Assembly: GCF_021390515.1 (NCBI RefSeq)
Contig: NZ_JAJUXI010000003.1
Span: forward strand, 806,001 to 870,000
Reading direction: 5' to 3'
Source of the DNA: Dyadobacter sp. CY326
GTDB lineage: Bacteria; Bacteroidota; Bacteroidia; Cytophagales; Spirosomataceae
DNA length: 64,000 nucleotides
Part shown: positions 44,246 through 54,384 of the stretch, one piece after another
Numbering within the stretch: position 1 is the first letter of the stretch
Layout: every line of letters begins with the position of its first letter
Made by a program: the position numbers and the translations under genes
Notes under the pieces: model-generated
Told to the model about the DNA's origin: nothing
Seen by the model: the letters and a program-made list of their open reading frames with translations, nothing else
Database searches by the model: none

Positions 44246-45715
44246 TCAGATGAAAGCAGGAAGAATAGACTTCTCGATATCTTTCCAGGTCAGGGAGTGG
44301 CTGCCACTTACATCCGAAGCGTTGTGATGTAATGTAAGGATTGAAAGGTTTAAATCGGGGACGATATATAGCACCTGACCTCCGTAGCCAGCAGCATAGA
44401 TCACAGGAAACACCTTCTCTTTAACCCGGAACACACCCCGCCACCATTGATACCCGTATCCCCAGTCCGAGCTTGACTCATTTTGTGGTAAAACAAATGC
44501 GGTCGATTCGGTGATCCAGGAAGTGGACACGATTTGCTTATCATTCCATTTTCCTTTGTCCAATATCAGCTGCCCGATTTTCAACATATCCCGGGGCCTA
44601 AGAAATAATCCACCTCCGGTATGGATTTGATTATTCATGGAAGTCCAGGCAAAGTTCTCAATTCGCAAGCCTTTAAACAGGGATTGTTCTGCGTATTTGT
44701 CCGCAGGCTTTCCCGTTACATTGGATAAAATACCACCCAGCAGGATCGAAAGGCCGCTGTTGTATTCAAATTTCTTACCCGGCTTGTCCTTTTCATCCAG
44801 ATTCTTATCCAGCACATACTGATACATATCCTTGCTCTGGTTCATTAAAACGGCATCGTTTTTGGGGTCAGTGTAAGGGATGTCCTCATGCCAATCCAGT
44901 CCGGCCGACATGGTTAAGGCATTACGCAGCGTGGGTTGTGCGGATTTTTCTTTTATAGTGTTCTTGTAGGCCGGGAAGAAAGCTGTTAATGGTGCATCCA
45001 GATTTTGGATTAGGCTACCATCTTTTGCGATGCCAATCAGGAGCGACGTCACACTTTTTGTACAGGATTGTAAACTATGGATTCTCTCTCGTTCACCTAA
45101 ATAAAAGTATTCGTCAAGCAACAACTTTCCATTCTGGGCAACAAGCACTGCGTCCAGTCCATGATATTTGCCCTTTAATATGTTCTCGAAAAGATCGTGT
45201 AATACCTTTGAATTCGCAGTCTGCATATTCAATGCGCCCACTTTCCAGCCATCACTGGTTACAGGCGGAGCTTGATAGCTCCATTTCAACAGCGGACGAT
45301 TTTCCTTGTCAGCCCTTGCTGGCCGCTGTGACGTCCAACGATCAGTTTTCGTCAAGGTCACCGTTTCAGGTTTGCGATCGGGTATATTGAGCAACCCAGT
45401 AATATCTGTTTTATTCTTCGAAAGATTACCCGTGAATGTCGCTCCTTGCCCCAGATCCAGGAATATTTTTGAATCTGTTATGTTTATACCAGACAGTGTT
45501 CCTTCCGCCATTGATTCCGGAATTTCAAACCTACCGCTCCACGAATCAGAAAAAAAGTCATGACGTAGCTCAACATCGAGCGGACCTTTAAGATGTGGCA
45601 CAGCCTCAAATTCAGTATGCCAAATTCCTACCAGTTTTTGCTGGTCAGTAGAACAGGCCAGAACATTTACGAAGAGTGCCAGACCTATGCAATATCTTAA
45701 TACCCTTCTCAGCAT
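44246..45715 (-). CDS. Serine hydrolase, beta-lactamase/penicillin-binding (class C) family, lipoprotein
   Basis: 489 residues. Lipobox VLAC near 21. An accessory beta domain at 25-145 (KLVGIWHTEFEAVP, WSGRFEIPESMAEGTL, TGLLNIPDRKPETVTLTK) looks like a lipocalin/Cu-binding-like fold. The hydrolase domain has SxxK as SLQSCTKSVTSLLIG (Ser near 224), YxN as FEYNSGLSILLG, and the third motif in HTGGG/AGYGG. Such periplasmic enzymes hydrolyse peptides, esters or cell-wall D-amino-acid bonds. It is one of three related genes within 9 kb. Substrate unknown. Confidence 0.88.
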   Translation of the reverse strand: MLRRVLRYCIGLALFVNVLACSTDQQKLVGIWHTEFEAVPHLKGPLDVELRHDFFSDSWSGRFEIPESMAEGTLSGINITDSKIFLDLGQGATFTGNLSKNKTDITGLLNIPDRKPETVTLTKTDRWTSQRPARADKENRPLLKWSYQAPPVTSDGWKVGALNMQTANSKVLHDLFENILKGKYHGLDAVLVAQNGKLLLDEYFYLGERERIHSLQSCTKSVTSLLIGIAKDGSLIQNLDAPLTAFFPAYKNTIKEKSAQPTLRNALTMSAGLDWHEDIPYTDPKNDAVLMNQSKDMYQYVLDKNLDEKDKPGKKFEYNSGLSILLGGILSNVTGKPADKYAEQSLFKGLRIENFAWTSMNNQIHTGGGLFLRPRDMLKIGQLILDKGKWNDKQIVSTSWITESTAFVLPQNESSSDWGYGYQWWRGVFRVKEKVFPVIYAAGYGGQVLYIVPDLNLSILTLHHNASDVSGSHSLTWKDIEKSILPAFI

Positions 45716-46249
45716 AATGAATTACAAGACTTATGGATTTTGGTTGCTATCAATAATAATGTAAGATTGGAAATATACAGCTTCTATACCAACTCTGGAT
45801 AGGCCAGAAATCTATAAGCTCACATCTAATAATTTATATGGTAGGATTGAGCTACGTACAAAGCTCTTAACTCATTGATCGACGTAAGAGAAAACGTGGT
45901 TGTTCCCTAGTCCTAGAACGTTGACCCGTTTTTTGAATATTGGCACCTATCTCACGGCAATTTAATTGTGAAATTTACATGCAAAAGAGTCCTGAAGTTT
46001 ACAGAAAACGGCTCTTTCCAGAACCAAATAGGACAAAAATCACATGGCGCTTAGAGTAGAGAAAAACCACCGAATTTTTGGACAGCTCAATGCGGTAACA
46101 AACCGCAACTTAGTTAAGGTGTCCAGCAATGGCCGACCTTACTTGGATTCTCCAGACACAATTAGTGTTATAGCACGTAATCACCACAACCTTCACTATT
46201 TATTATCGTTTTCATTTATATTAGTGACCTCAATGAATGTCTAACATAC
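45716..46249. other. Divergent intergenic region
   Basis: About 530 bp between the serine hydrolase (minus) and the S41-like gene (plus). A 66-codon frame at 46044 has no family pattern. No repeat or RNA gene was recognised; presumably both promoters are here. Confidence 0.5.
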
Positions 46250-47695
46250 ATGAAAGTTAAAGCACTATCTATATATTTTTGCGTTTTCCTTATACTGTAT
46301 ACGTTCCACACTGTTTCTGCCCAGCAACAGTGCAACTGTCTGGCAAATCTGGATACGACGATAAAAAAAACGGAATTGAATTATGTGGGATATCCTGACA
46401 TGATCGCCAGGAAATTGTTGCCTCAATATACAAGGCAGGTGGTAAAACTCAGAAAAGATGCCGCAAAAGAATCTGATCCCGTCAAATGCTTTCCCATTCT
46501 GAACGCTTACGTTTCGTTTTTCAATGACAAGCATTTCGACATTGAATACAGCATTACCGATACCACCAGATTTGAATACAATAACCTGAATGAGGATGCT
46601 TTTAAAAAGGATTTCACCACCAAAAAAAGGGATTCGATAGAGGGTATTTGGATCAACCCCGACTCAACTCTGAGGCTGGCAGTCCAAAAGATTAGTCCTA
46701 CATCTTATCAGGCTGTCGTTCTGCAGAGCAAAGATCCAAAGACAAAGCCTGGTCTTGTGTATTACACTTTTACCAGAGATAAAAATGGGTTTGTTTTCAA
46801 CCGCTATGACTGGATGACTCCCGATTTTCCTGTTAGGCAGCGTGGTGGTCTTTTATTTGTCTGGAATTTTGAGGTATGGGCAAAAACCTATCCATTAACA
46901 ATCACTGAGTATGAAAGATCTGAATTCTCGACTTGGCGCAACTATAATTATGGACTCGATTGCAAAAAGCTGGATAACGATCATGTCCTGCTGTCAATTG
47001 GCTCATTCAATCGTGACGACAAGATCAAAGAAATGATTCAAAAAAATGACTCACTCATCAGGTCTACAAAAAACCTGATTGTGGATTTGAGAGGCAATGG
47101 CGGTGGAAATTCAGGCTGGACCTATTTGCTTCCATACTTTTACACGGAGCCGATCGTGCAGGGCAACACCTATTTGAGGTTATCTCCTGATAACATAAAA
47201 TCAAATCTAGCCGACATTAAATCAACCTATGAAAAGCCCACAAAAGATCCGAGGTGGGTTCGATCTTATACAACCGAAGTTCTTGACCAGTACAAAAAGG
47301 CTTATGAAGAGATTCCCCTTTCGAAGGACCAATTCTATTCGTTGCCGTCCCTTACTTTGTATTCAGATGTTATCCTGAAAACCCCGGAAAAAATCGCTTT
47401 GGTCTTTGACGACCTGGGAGGCAGTTCAACCGAGTACTTTTTTTTTATTTCAATGCAAAGCAAGAAAATAACAAGATATGGGGAGCGCACATTGGGTATG
47501 ATGGATTATATGGGGGTTTCACAGCAAACAAAATTACCCTTTGAAGACTATTATCTTTTGATTCCTGACCGTAAGGCTGCCTGGACAGATGCCAAGCCTA
47601 CCAACAAGACAGGTTTTGTGCCCGAGCATGACCTAAGACATATTCCACGTCAAAAATGGATAGATTACATTAGGACGGATTTAGAAAAACAATAA
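46250..47695 (+). CDS. Peptidase S41-like secreted protein
   Basis: 481 residues, signal peptide ending VSA/Q near 25. The N-terminal 230 residues are a helical plus beta region typical of S41-associated proteins in Bacteroidota (CFPILNAYVSFFNDKHFDIE, FDIEYSITDTT). The S41 core follows: NLIVDLRGNGGGNSGW (strand and oxyanion loop), then GGSSTEYFFFISMQSKKITR, where the catalytic Ser of tail-specific proteases sits (GGSSTE), and YGERTLGMMDYMGV. No PDZ domain is visible. It is probably periplasmic. Catalysis is plausible because Ser is kept; the Lys/Glu partners were not verified. Confidence 0.8.
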   Translation: MKVKALSIYFCVFLILYTFHTVSAQQQCNCLANLDTTIKKTELNYVGYPDMIARKLLPQYTRQVVKLRKDAAKESDPVKCFPILNAYVSFFNDKHFDIEYSITDTTRFEYNNLNEDAFKKDFTTKKRDSIEGIWINPDSTLRLAVQKISPTSYQAVVLQSKDPKTKPGLVYYTFTRDKNGFVFNRYDWMTPDFPVRQRGGLLFVWNFEVWAKTYPLTITEYERSEFSTWRNYNYGLDCKKLDNDHVLLSIGSFNRDDKIKEMIQKNDSLIRSTKNLIVDLRGNGGGNSGWTYLLPYFYTEPIVQGNTYLRLSPDNIKSNLADIKSTYEKPTKDPRWVRSYTTEVLDQYKKAYEEIPLSKDQFYSLPSLTLYSDVILKTPEKIALVFDDLGGSSTEYFFFISMQSKKITRYGERTLGMMDYMGVSQQTKLPFEDYYLLIPDRKAAWTDAKPTNKTGFVPEHDLRHIPRQKWIDYIRTDLEKQ

Positions 47696-48182
47696 GCCTT
47701 TATCTGACTTAATCATATCTCTTAAATCAGCATTGAAGTATCAGCCTTGAGCGAACATATGGTGATAAAGACTTGACAGAAAGATCAAAAGTTCAAGAAC
47801 GGTTATATAATTGATTCCTTTGGAAGAGAAGTAACTGATATCAATGCAGAATAAAATGGATACTCGTGAACAGTGCGATTTAACCTGCATTCAAGTAGTT
47901 TAAACATGCTAAAATAAGCTTCCGAACAGCTAAAAGTAGTAAGCTTCGATAGTCCATTTTAACCACCGGTTTTTTAAGGCTGCCTAAGCGGTTACATATT
48001 TTATTTGAATAATAAAATACTTTTGGGCCGAGCTGATAGTATACCAAACCTCAAGTTACACCTAGACAAAGATCCACTTATAGCACAGACACGAACTAGT
48101 GTGAGGGTTTAACAGTAAATCTTCTGCACCAATCGAACATGTTGGGGTACAATGCATAAACGCTTACTGGGGCAGCCGCCGA
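47696..48182. other. Intergenic region between convergent genes
   Basis: About 490 bp, AT-rich, no gene. It carries a partial copy of the dispersed GGTTACATA motif at 47990-48000. Confidence 0.5.
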
Positions 48183-49637
48183 TCAGCTTTCTTTCAAATA
48201 AGCCCTGATCTCGGAAGCTACTGTCCCGGAACTTGGCCTTGGCGCGTGCGCTTTCAGCATTGTACCGTCTTTATTCACCATAATATACCGCGGTATTCCC
48301 CACAACATGTACGCGGTCCAGAGAGAGCCGGGAGAGTTGCTTTGCTGATTAATGTGGCTTCCGGGAGGTACAGTACCATCTTTCAGCATCTTTTTCCACG
48401 CATCAACATTCTCATCGAGAGACACATACAAGAACACAACTTCGTCGTTTCCTTCAAATTCTTTCACCAGTTTTTTAGATTCCGGGAATTCCTCTCGGCA
48501 AGGTCCGCACCAGGTTGCCCACACATCGATATACACCAATTTGCCCTTTAGGCTACTCAACGAAATCGTTTTTCCATCCGGCGTTTTTCCGTCAAAATCA
48601 GGTGCCAGCTTACCTTGGCCGAGTGCCTCCCATTTGGCAAAGCTTTGGTCCAGGGTTTTTCTGTAAACAGGTAGTACCGGGGCTTTGTAAAAATCTTCGC
48701 GGAGCTTAGCTATTTCAGGAGACAAACCTTCCATTCGCACCCAATAATTGATGTTTGCAGCTCTGAAGTGCCTTTTTAAGAAAGGGTCCATAGTCATTTT
48801 TTGAATAAGATCATCAGATGCTTCCAGCCAAAGTCCATCGAGTGAATCTTGGTTCATTTTGTCAGTAACCTTACCTAACGGCGTGTGAATACCGGAAATC
48901 AGGTAACCTGAAAGGATTTCGCCATATTCATACATGTTCATATCAAACAAAGCTGAATCCGCAGGCAACGTTGTAACAACCTTTTTAAGATCTGAGGGGA
49001 TAGTAGGATTGTCTAGGTCATAGCTATAATGGTTGTTTGCATAGTGTTGCTGAAAGGCGTACAACATCATCCCGACTTTCTTTTTCATCAGATCCAGTTC
49101 TTCTGCGGCTACACCTTCCTCTTTTTTCAGTTTTTCAAGTTCTTTGTTCAACTCATTCTGATACAATTTGAGGCTAAGTGCGAAATCGGCCGGCTCATTT
49201 TGCCAGATAGCCTTTCCTTTATAATCGTAATACTTCCGCGCGATTTTTTGGGAATTTCGAAGAAACCCGTTAACCGCAGATTCGTCACCACTAAGTTTCA
49301 CTCCGTCGCCCGTTTTACTGGTATCTGCATCCAAGATAATTTCGTCGCCTGCTTTTAGGTACAATGGAATAAATTTATCCTGCACAGAAATATGGCCGAA
49401 CATCGGCTTTTCAATCGTCGTTTCTATTATCCCATAACCATTGCTATCCAATGTGGATTTCCCTAAAAGCAATGTGTCCAGACTGAGCATATTGTAGGTA
49501 ACCAGAGCTGCACCCATGCCTTTGGCTTTATTCAACCGGAAAGTAATTTTGACTTTCCCATCATCCTTTTTCGTGCAGTTGGCTAACAGCAATGCGACAA
49601 TGCAGATTAACAGAAGGTTTTTCGGATGAAGGAACAT
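48183..49637 (-). CDS. TlpA-family disulfide reductase lipoprotein
   Basis: 484 residues from ATG 49637 (MFLHPKNLLLICIVALLLAN, lipobox LLANC). An earlier TTG at 49658 is less likely. Residues 25-135 form a DUF4369 domain (VKITFRLNKAKGMGAALVTY, GFIxx-type strands), then a long helical linker, then the thioredoxin-like redoxin at about 345-484: LAPDFDGKTPDGKTISLSSL, KGKLVYIDVWATWCGPCREE with canonical WCGPC, EVVFLYVSLDENVDAW, IPRYIMVNKDGTM. It is a classical Bacteroidota outer- or inner-membrane lipoprotein for periplasmic disulfide reduction. Confidence 0.92.
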   Translation of the reverse strand: MFLHPKNLLLICIVALLLANCTKKDDGKVKITFRLNKAKGMGAALVTYNMLSLDTLLLGKSTLDSNGYGIIETTIEKPMFGHISVQDKFIPLYLKAGDEIILDADTSKTGDGVKLSGDESAVNGFLRNSQKIARKYYDYKGKAIWQNEPADFALSLKLYQNELNKELEKLKKEEGVAAEELDLMKKKVGMMLYAFQQHYANNHYSYDLDNPTIPSDLKKVVTTLPADSALFDMNMYEYGEILSGYLISGIHTPLGKVTDKMNQDSLDGLWLEASDDLIQKMTMDPFLKRHFRAANINYWVRMEGLSPEIAKLREDFYKAPVLPVYRKTLDQSFAKWEALGQGKLAPDFDGKTPDGKTISLSSLKGKLVYIDVWATWCGPCREEFPESKKLVKEFEGNDEVVFLYVSLDENVDAWKKMLKDGTVPPGSHINQQSNSPGSLWTAYMLWGIPRYIMVNKDGTMLKAHAPRPSSGTVASEIRAYLKES

Positions 49638-49810
49638 AGCATTAAGGGTATGATACAAGAAGTTACACTAACAGTACCATTAAAATCCCAATCTTGATGC
49701 ATCGTCTGAATCGAATCTTAATAAACGTAGTAAGTGTCACAATGCGCGACGTTATCTCAGGCAAGTGCAACGTGTATACAGAAAAGTTACTACGGTGCGT
49801 ACAGGCGCAT

Positions 49811-51169
49811 TTACTCTCGTTTCAATATAAAGTATCCATAAACCTGATCCAATCGTAATTCTGTGATCCGGCCATTTTCTTGTTTGAATAAATAAATGTT
49901 ATTTCCGTCTGTCCACGAGTTGTCCCTGATGTATTGAAGCGGTTGCGGCTGTCCTTTGCCGACTGTCAGCAGAAGGTTGGACACGTTTTTACTGATTTTC
50001 ACATCTATGTCCTGGCCGCGTCCCCGTCCTTTGTAGTTTCCCGTAAATTTTCCGAGGTCACCTGAAAATTGTGGGCGCCTCACTGGCTTTGAATTCTTAA
50101 AAATCAGGTCTGCAACTTTATCGGCAATGTTCCTGGGGCCAATGCTGGTGGTGTTCATCAAAACAATAATGCTGATATCGTCATTAGGAAAATAGCTGTT
50201 CTGAGAAAGAAAACCGTTAATTCCGCCACCGTGTTCGATAAGGCGCTTTCCCTTCCATTCCGTCACTGTAATGCCTTTCGCATAGCGTGTAACCGTCCCA
50301 TCATTCAGACTTACAGGCGTTAAAAATTCCTTGTAGCTTTTCTCATTAAGAATCTTTCCATGATGAAGCGCATTGTTCCATTTTCCAAGATCCTCAACGG
50401 TCGAGCATAACGAGCCGGCTGCATAAGGCCAGGTGTGGTCAAGATAAGCGGCTCTTACCAAACCTCGATCTACTCTATCATAACCATGAGCCCTGTTTTT
50501 AGTGATCTTGTTTTCGCTGCAATAATAGGAGTTGGTCATCCCCGCCTTATCAAATAGATTCTTTTTTACATACGCTTCATAGGACAATCCACTCACCTTT
50601 TCAATGATCAGCCCCAGCATAAAAAACGCCGTATTACTGTAAATCAATGCTTCGCCAGGTTCGAAATCGAATTGTTCTTTTTCCACAATGCGTAAGAGCG
50701 TATCTCTGCTATGCTTCTGAATTGATAATGTCTTAAAGCTGGGCAATTCGGTATAACCCTTTATTCCGGACGTATGGCTCAGCAATTGCCGTATTGTGAC
50801 TTTTCGTTTACCAGTTTCAAATTTTAAATATTTTCCAAGGTCATCTTCCAGTGTGAGCTTTTTTTCTTCTGCAAGTTGAAGAATGGCGACTGCGGTGAAC
50901 TGTTTGGTTACCGAGCCAATTTCGAATGATGCGTTCATCGGAAGCTTAACATTCAATTCAATATCTGCCAATCCGTACGCTTTTTGCAGCAAAGGCTTGC
51001 CCCCTTTAAAAACGCCAATGGCTATGCCCACCGCCTCGGATTTGTCGATGTAAGGTTTTACAAAGCCATCTACGCTGACTTCCAAATCGGAACCGTCCAA
51101 AGACTTGTCTTCATTTTTTGTGCAGGAGAAACAGAAGAGTATCGGAAGCAAGTAAAGAAAGTGTTTCAT
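49811..51169 (-). CDS. Serine hydrolase, beta-lactamase/penicillin-binding family, lipoprotein
   Basis: 452 residues from ATG 51169 (MKHFLYLLPILFCFSC, lipobox). The active-site Ser is in FEIGSVTKQFTAVAILQL (SxxK as SVTK), the second motif is IYSNTAFFMLG (YSN), and the third is IEHGGGINGF (HGG). The C-terminal about 100 residues form a beta domain (GDLGKFTGNYKGRGRGQDID) like the DUF3471 domain often fused to these enzymes. It belongs to the beta-lactamase-related/Pab87-EstB group acting on peptides or esters, not a proven antibiotic resistance enzyme. Confidence 0.9.
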   Translation of the reverse strand: MKHFLYLLPILFCFSCTKNEDKSLDGSDLEVSVDGFVKPYIDKSEAVGIAIGVFKGGKPLLQKAYGLADIELNVKLPMNASFEIGSVTKQFTAVAILQLAEEKKLTLEDDLGKYLKFETGKRKVTIRQLLSHTSGIKGYTELPSFKTLSIQKHSRDTLLRIVEKEQFDFEPGEALIYSNTAFFMLGLIIEKVSGLSYEAYVKKNLFDKAGMTNSYYCSENKITKNRAHGYDRVDRGLVRAAYLDHTWPYAAGSLCSTVEDLGKWNNALHHGKILNEKSYKEFLTPVSLNDGTVTRYAKGITVTEWKGKRLIEHGGGINGFLSQNSYFPNDDISIIVLMNTTSIGPRNIADKVADLIFKNSKPVRRPQFSGDLGKFTGNYKGRGRGQDIDVKISKNVSNLLLTVGKGQPQPLQYIRDNSWTDGNNIYLFKQENGRITELRLDQVYGYFILKRE

Positions 51170-51774
51170 AAAGGGAAGGGGCAGGATTTGGGTAAAAAAG
51201 CAATTTATGTAAATATGCCGGTAACTGCCGGAAATCTTCGGGTGAAAAATGGCAACCTTGCTAATCCCGTTTATTTTATATGTGGCTATCTTCACTTTCT
51301 CCTAGGCAAATTTGCACTCACGGACGATAATAATGCTTACTTAAAAGCCTGGCCATTATTGACTAGGACTTTTTTGCTACACCCCTTTGTATCAGTCTTA
51401 AAGTAAGACGGCTATGCTGCGTTTCGAAGTTTGAATTACGTATTAAATTGCATCCCAGCTGTTTAGCGAACTGAAATGTATAGTCTATTCACTTAGAAGC
51501 CAAGATTCCGCTGATCATCCAAATTACGCTTTAACGACCGAATTATTAGCCTGCTAAAAGTGGTTACATAATTAAGAATATGAATATTATTAGCTCGACT
51601 TGTAAAGGTATTATAAGTATAAGATAGGTAGCCATGTTCAGTTCTGAAACGCGCCGTTCAAATTCGGACATTTGTTGACCTTGCAGATGGCTGAACAGCT
51701 CATATTGATGGATTTAGGTCGATGGTACGATTATTCTCCAACCGATTGGCAGTACTTGACCAATTTTCGTTAAA
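51170..51774. other. Divergent intergenic region
   Basis: About 600 bp between two serine hydrolase genes transcribed away from each other. It contains a copy of the dispersed GGTTACATAAT motif (51562-51572). No gene recognised. Confidence 0.5.
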
Positions 51775-53178
51775 ATGAGAAAATATCGACATCTGCTTAT
51801 CATCTCTGCCCTGTGTTTCGAATGCAGTTACGCTTTATCTCAGACAATAAATCCAGATCTTAACGAAGTCAAGGATTCGATAGTCGCCAGGTACAACCGG
51901 AATGATTTTAAGGGAATATATCAACTGGCCGACACCGCCTTTTCCAACCACATTACCGAGAACCAGCTTTCAGGCTTTTTAAGAGGTAACCGCAATTCAG
52001 GTAACATTTTAAGCGCCCGATTACAGTCAGTAGCTGACGGAAGAGCTTTCTACTTGTTAGAGTGTGAAACGAGAGACATCAAAATGACCCTCGCAGTGGC
52101 TGACAAAAAATTCACAACTTTTGGTTTTTCAAATGTCCCCATCGAGCTTTTGAAAGATGCCCCAAATGTCAAAAATAATAACCCTTTAAAAACTCCGACA
52201 GATAAATTGGTGGACAGCCTGGCAAGGTTGTATTTTAAAAATCCAAACAGCTCGGGACTCTCAGTTGGTATTGTTGCTAAGGGTAATGTTCAGACTTATC
52301 ATTATGGCTCGTCAGACAAGAATACTGAACAACTCCCGTCGTCGCAGACATTGTATGAGATTGGCTCAGTTACGAAAACTTTCACTGCCACCTTGCTGGC
52401 TCACGCAGTTATTGATGGAAAAGTCACCTTGAATGATGACATCAGAAAATATCTTTCAGGTAATTACCCAAACCTGAGTTTTGGGGGAGCACCGGTGACT
52501 TTACTTCATCTGGCGAATCACACCTCCCGTCTTCCCGCGCTTCCGGATGATATAGAGAAACAACGAAATTTCAATCCAGTTGTTCCTGAGGCACATTACG
52601 ATTCGGCTATGTATTTTGCTGCGTTGCACAGGGTAAAATTGGATACACTTCCCGGATACAAATACAACTATTCAAACTGGGGCATATCCCTGCTGGGACA
52701 CATTATGGAAGAAGTTTATGCCAAACCTTATGAAGATCTACTGAAGGAATACATCACAAAGCCTTTCGGAATGAAGGATACCTATTACGATCTGACACAA
52801 GTACAGAAGAGGCGGATGGCTAACCCCTACACTGATAACGGAAGGCAGGGCCCATCTCATGCGCTGGGAATTTTCGCGCCAGCAGGGGGGATACATTCCA
52901 CGCTGGGTGACATGGTGAAATATCTTCATCAACAGATTAGTGAAACCAATCCAGCTGTAAAATTAACGCATCAGCAGACGGCGGGAAATGTAGGTTTGGG
53001 TTGGGGTGTTAGAAAAAAGGCAAATATGCTCGATTTTCAACATAATGGAAGTACAATTGGGTTCGTATCTCACATTTCTGTTTTTCCGCAAGCTAAAAGC
53101 GGTCTGGTAATTTTAGCTAATAGTAAGGCTGATGTCGGACCATTAATTAATGGATTACAAAAGGTTATAAACAATTAG
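51775..53178 (+). CDS. Serine hydrolase, beta-lactamase/penicillin-binding family with N-terminal DUF3887-like region
   Basis: 467 residues, signal peptide to about 22 (CFECSYALS/Q). Residues 30-130 (IVARYNRNDFKGIYQLADTA, RLQSVADGRAFYLLECETRD) are a small NTF2/DUF3887-like domain. The hydrolase has YEIGSVTKTFTATLLA (SVTK), YNYSNWGISLLGHIM (YSN) and FQHNGSTIGFVS (third motif HNG in place of HGG). It is the third such enzyme in the 44-53 kb cluster and is divergent from the second. Role in cell-wall or peptide metabolism is inferred from the family only. Confidence 0.9.
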   Translation: MRKYRHLLIISALCFECSYALSQTINPDLNEVKDSIVARYNRNDFKGIYQLADTAFSNHITENQLSGFLRGNRNSGNILSARLQSVADGRAFYLLECETRDIKMTLAVADKKFTTFGFSNVPIELLKDAPNVKNNNPLKTPTDKLVDSLARLYFKNPNSSGLSVGIVAKGNVQTYHYGSSDKNTEQLPSSQTLYEIGSVTKTFTATLLAHAVIDGKVTLNDDIRKYLSGNYPNLSFGGAPVTLLHLANHTSRLPALPDDIEKQRNFNPVVPEAHYDSAMYFAALHRVKLDTLPGYKYNYSNWGISLLGHIMEEVYAKPYEDLLKEYITKPFGMKDTYYDLTQVQKRRMANPYTDNGRQGPSHALGIFAPAGGIHSTLGDMVKYLHQQISETNPAVKLTHQQTAGNVGLGWGVRKKANMLDFQHNGSTIGFVSHISVFPQAKSGLVILANSKADVGPLINGLQKVINN

Positions 53179-53465
53179 TATTTCCGTAAAGCTTAATGTA
53201 CTGAACATTGCACTTTTCTGAGATTACTACTCTCCTGACGTCAACTCCGCAGTCAGGTCTGTTACAGTTTGAGTAATGCAAGTCATTATGTAAATGAATT
53301 TTGCACACCTTTTCTGATATAAGACCATTTCTGAAACCCAGGCTACGCAGGTCTGGTATATTTTTTTTCTAAGCTTCTCCCAATATTTTTTACACGTTCG
53401 ACCGCCACTGATACATGTAATTTGCCGTGTCGATTATTTAGCTATACTCGAAACACTTATTGGGA

Positions 53466-54047
53466 ATGAAGATTTATATTAAATACATGGTAAGTCGCAG
53501 GTGCAAGCTTATGGTGAAAGCTGAATTAGAGGCATTAGGACTATGTCACAGTATCATTGAGCTTGGCGAAGTAGAGCTTGATGAAGACTTAACGGAACAG
53601 CAGCGCGAGCTGCTTCATTTGGCACTGTTGAAGTCAGGTCTCGAATTGATGGAGGACAAAAAAGCCCGGCTAATCGAAAAGATCAAAACTACGATCATTG
53701 AAATGATCTATTGTGATGATGAAGTTCCTAAGCTCAACAACTCTGCGTTTTTAGAGGAAAAACTGGCATACGATTACTCCTACCTAGCCAACATTTTTTC
53801 TGAGGTTACGGCAACAACCATAGAACATTATATTATCGCACACAAGATTGAGCGTGTTAAAGAGCTCCTAATATACGACGAGCTCAACCTTACACAGATT
53901 TCATACCTGCTTAATTACAGCAGTGTTGCTCACTTATCTTTTCAATTTAAAAAGGTCACAGGACTGACCGCTTCTTTCTTCAAAGGTCTTAAACACAAAA
54001 AGCGGCTGCCATTGGAAGACGTGGGGATTAAGAAGCGTATCAATTAA
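53466..54047 (+). CDS. Small AraC-family regulator (N-terminal ferredoxin-like, C-terminal HTH)
   Basis: 193 residues from ATG 53466 (MKIYIKYMVSRRCKLMVKAE); an upstream TTG is less likely. The first 95 residues (LEALGLCHSIIELGEVELDE, EQQRELLHLALLKSGLELM) are the N-terminal region typical of this short Bacteroidota AraC type. The HTH at about 100-185 is YLANIFSEVTATTIEHYIIA and LTQISYLLNYSSVAHLSFQF, ending FFKGLKHKKRLP. These are often found on mobile or accessory DNA. Target genes are unknown; the ice-binding gene downstream is one candidate. Confidence 0.9.
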   Translation: MKIYIKYMVSRRCKLMVKAELEALGLCHSIIELGEVELDEDLTEQQRELLHLALLKSGLELMEDKKARLIEKIKTTIIEMIYCDDEVPKLNNSAFLEEKLAYDYSYLANIFSEVTATTIEHYIIAHKIERVKELLIYDELNLTQISYLLNYSSVAHLSFQFKKVTGLTASFFKGLKHKKRLPLEDVGIKKRIN

Positions 54048-54384
54048 ATGACTCTGCTACAACACCTTCCTAACAGGCGTACACTTTTGCATGTCCCAGG
54101 CCACTTCTTGCAAGTAAGCAAATAGAACATTTTCTGCACCGATTTCTAAATATTTAGAACGACTGCACCTACCCGAAGTCTAGGGTGTCACCAGTCTGTT
54201 TGTTGCATAATCAATAAATAATCTACTTTCTGGCTGTCAAGTCGTCCTAATAACGACTTGGCCACCACGTGCCCTTAGAGCACATGGGAATTATGATACT
54301 TAAATTTAAAATTATGTAACCAGCTTGGTGAAACGATACACAAACTTGCGACGTACAACTAATTCACAATAATCCTTAAATGCT
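54048..54384 (+). other. Intergenic region carrying hairpin and 39-bp repeat copy 1
   Basis: About 340 bp between the AraC gene and the ice-binding gene. AAGTCGT / ACGACTT forms a hairpin at 54239-54259; the repeat at 54282-54320 follows. It is the likely promoter region of the ice-binding gene. Confidence 0.55.
54282..54320 (+). repeat. 39-bp direct repeat, copy 1
   Basis: A 21-bp arm starting ACATGGGAATTATGATAC, an 8-bp variable core (AATTTAAA) and a 10-bp arm ATTATGTAAC. The arms are identical to copy 2 at 56543-56581, in the same orientation. Confidence 0.85.
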
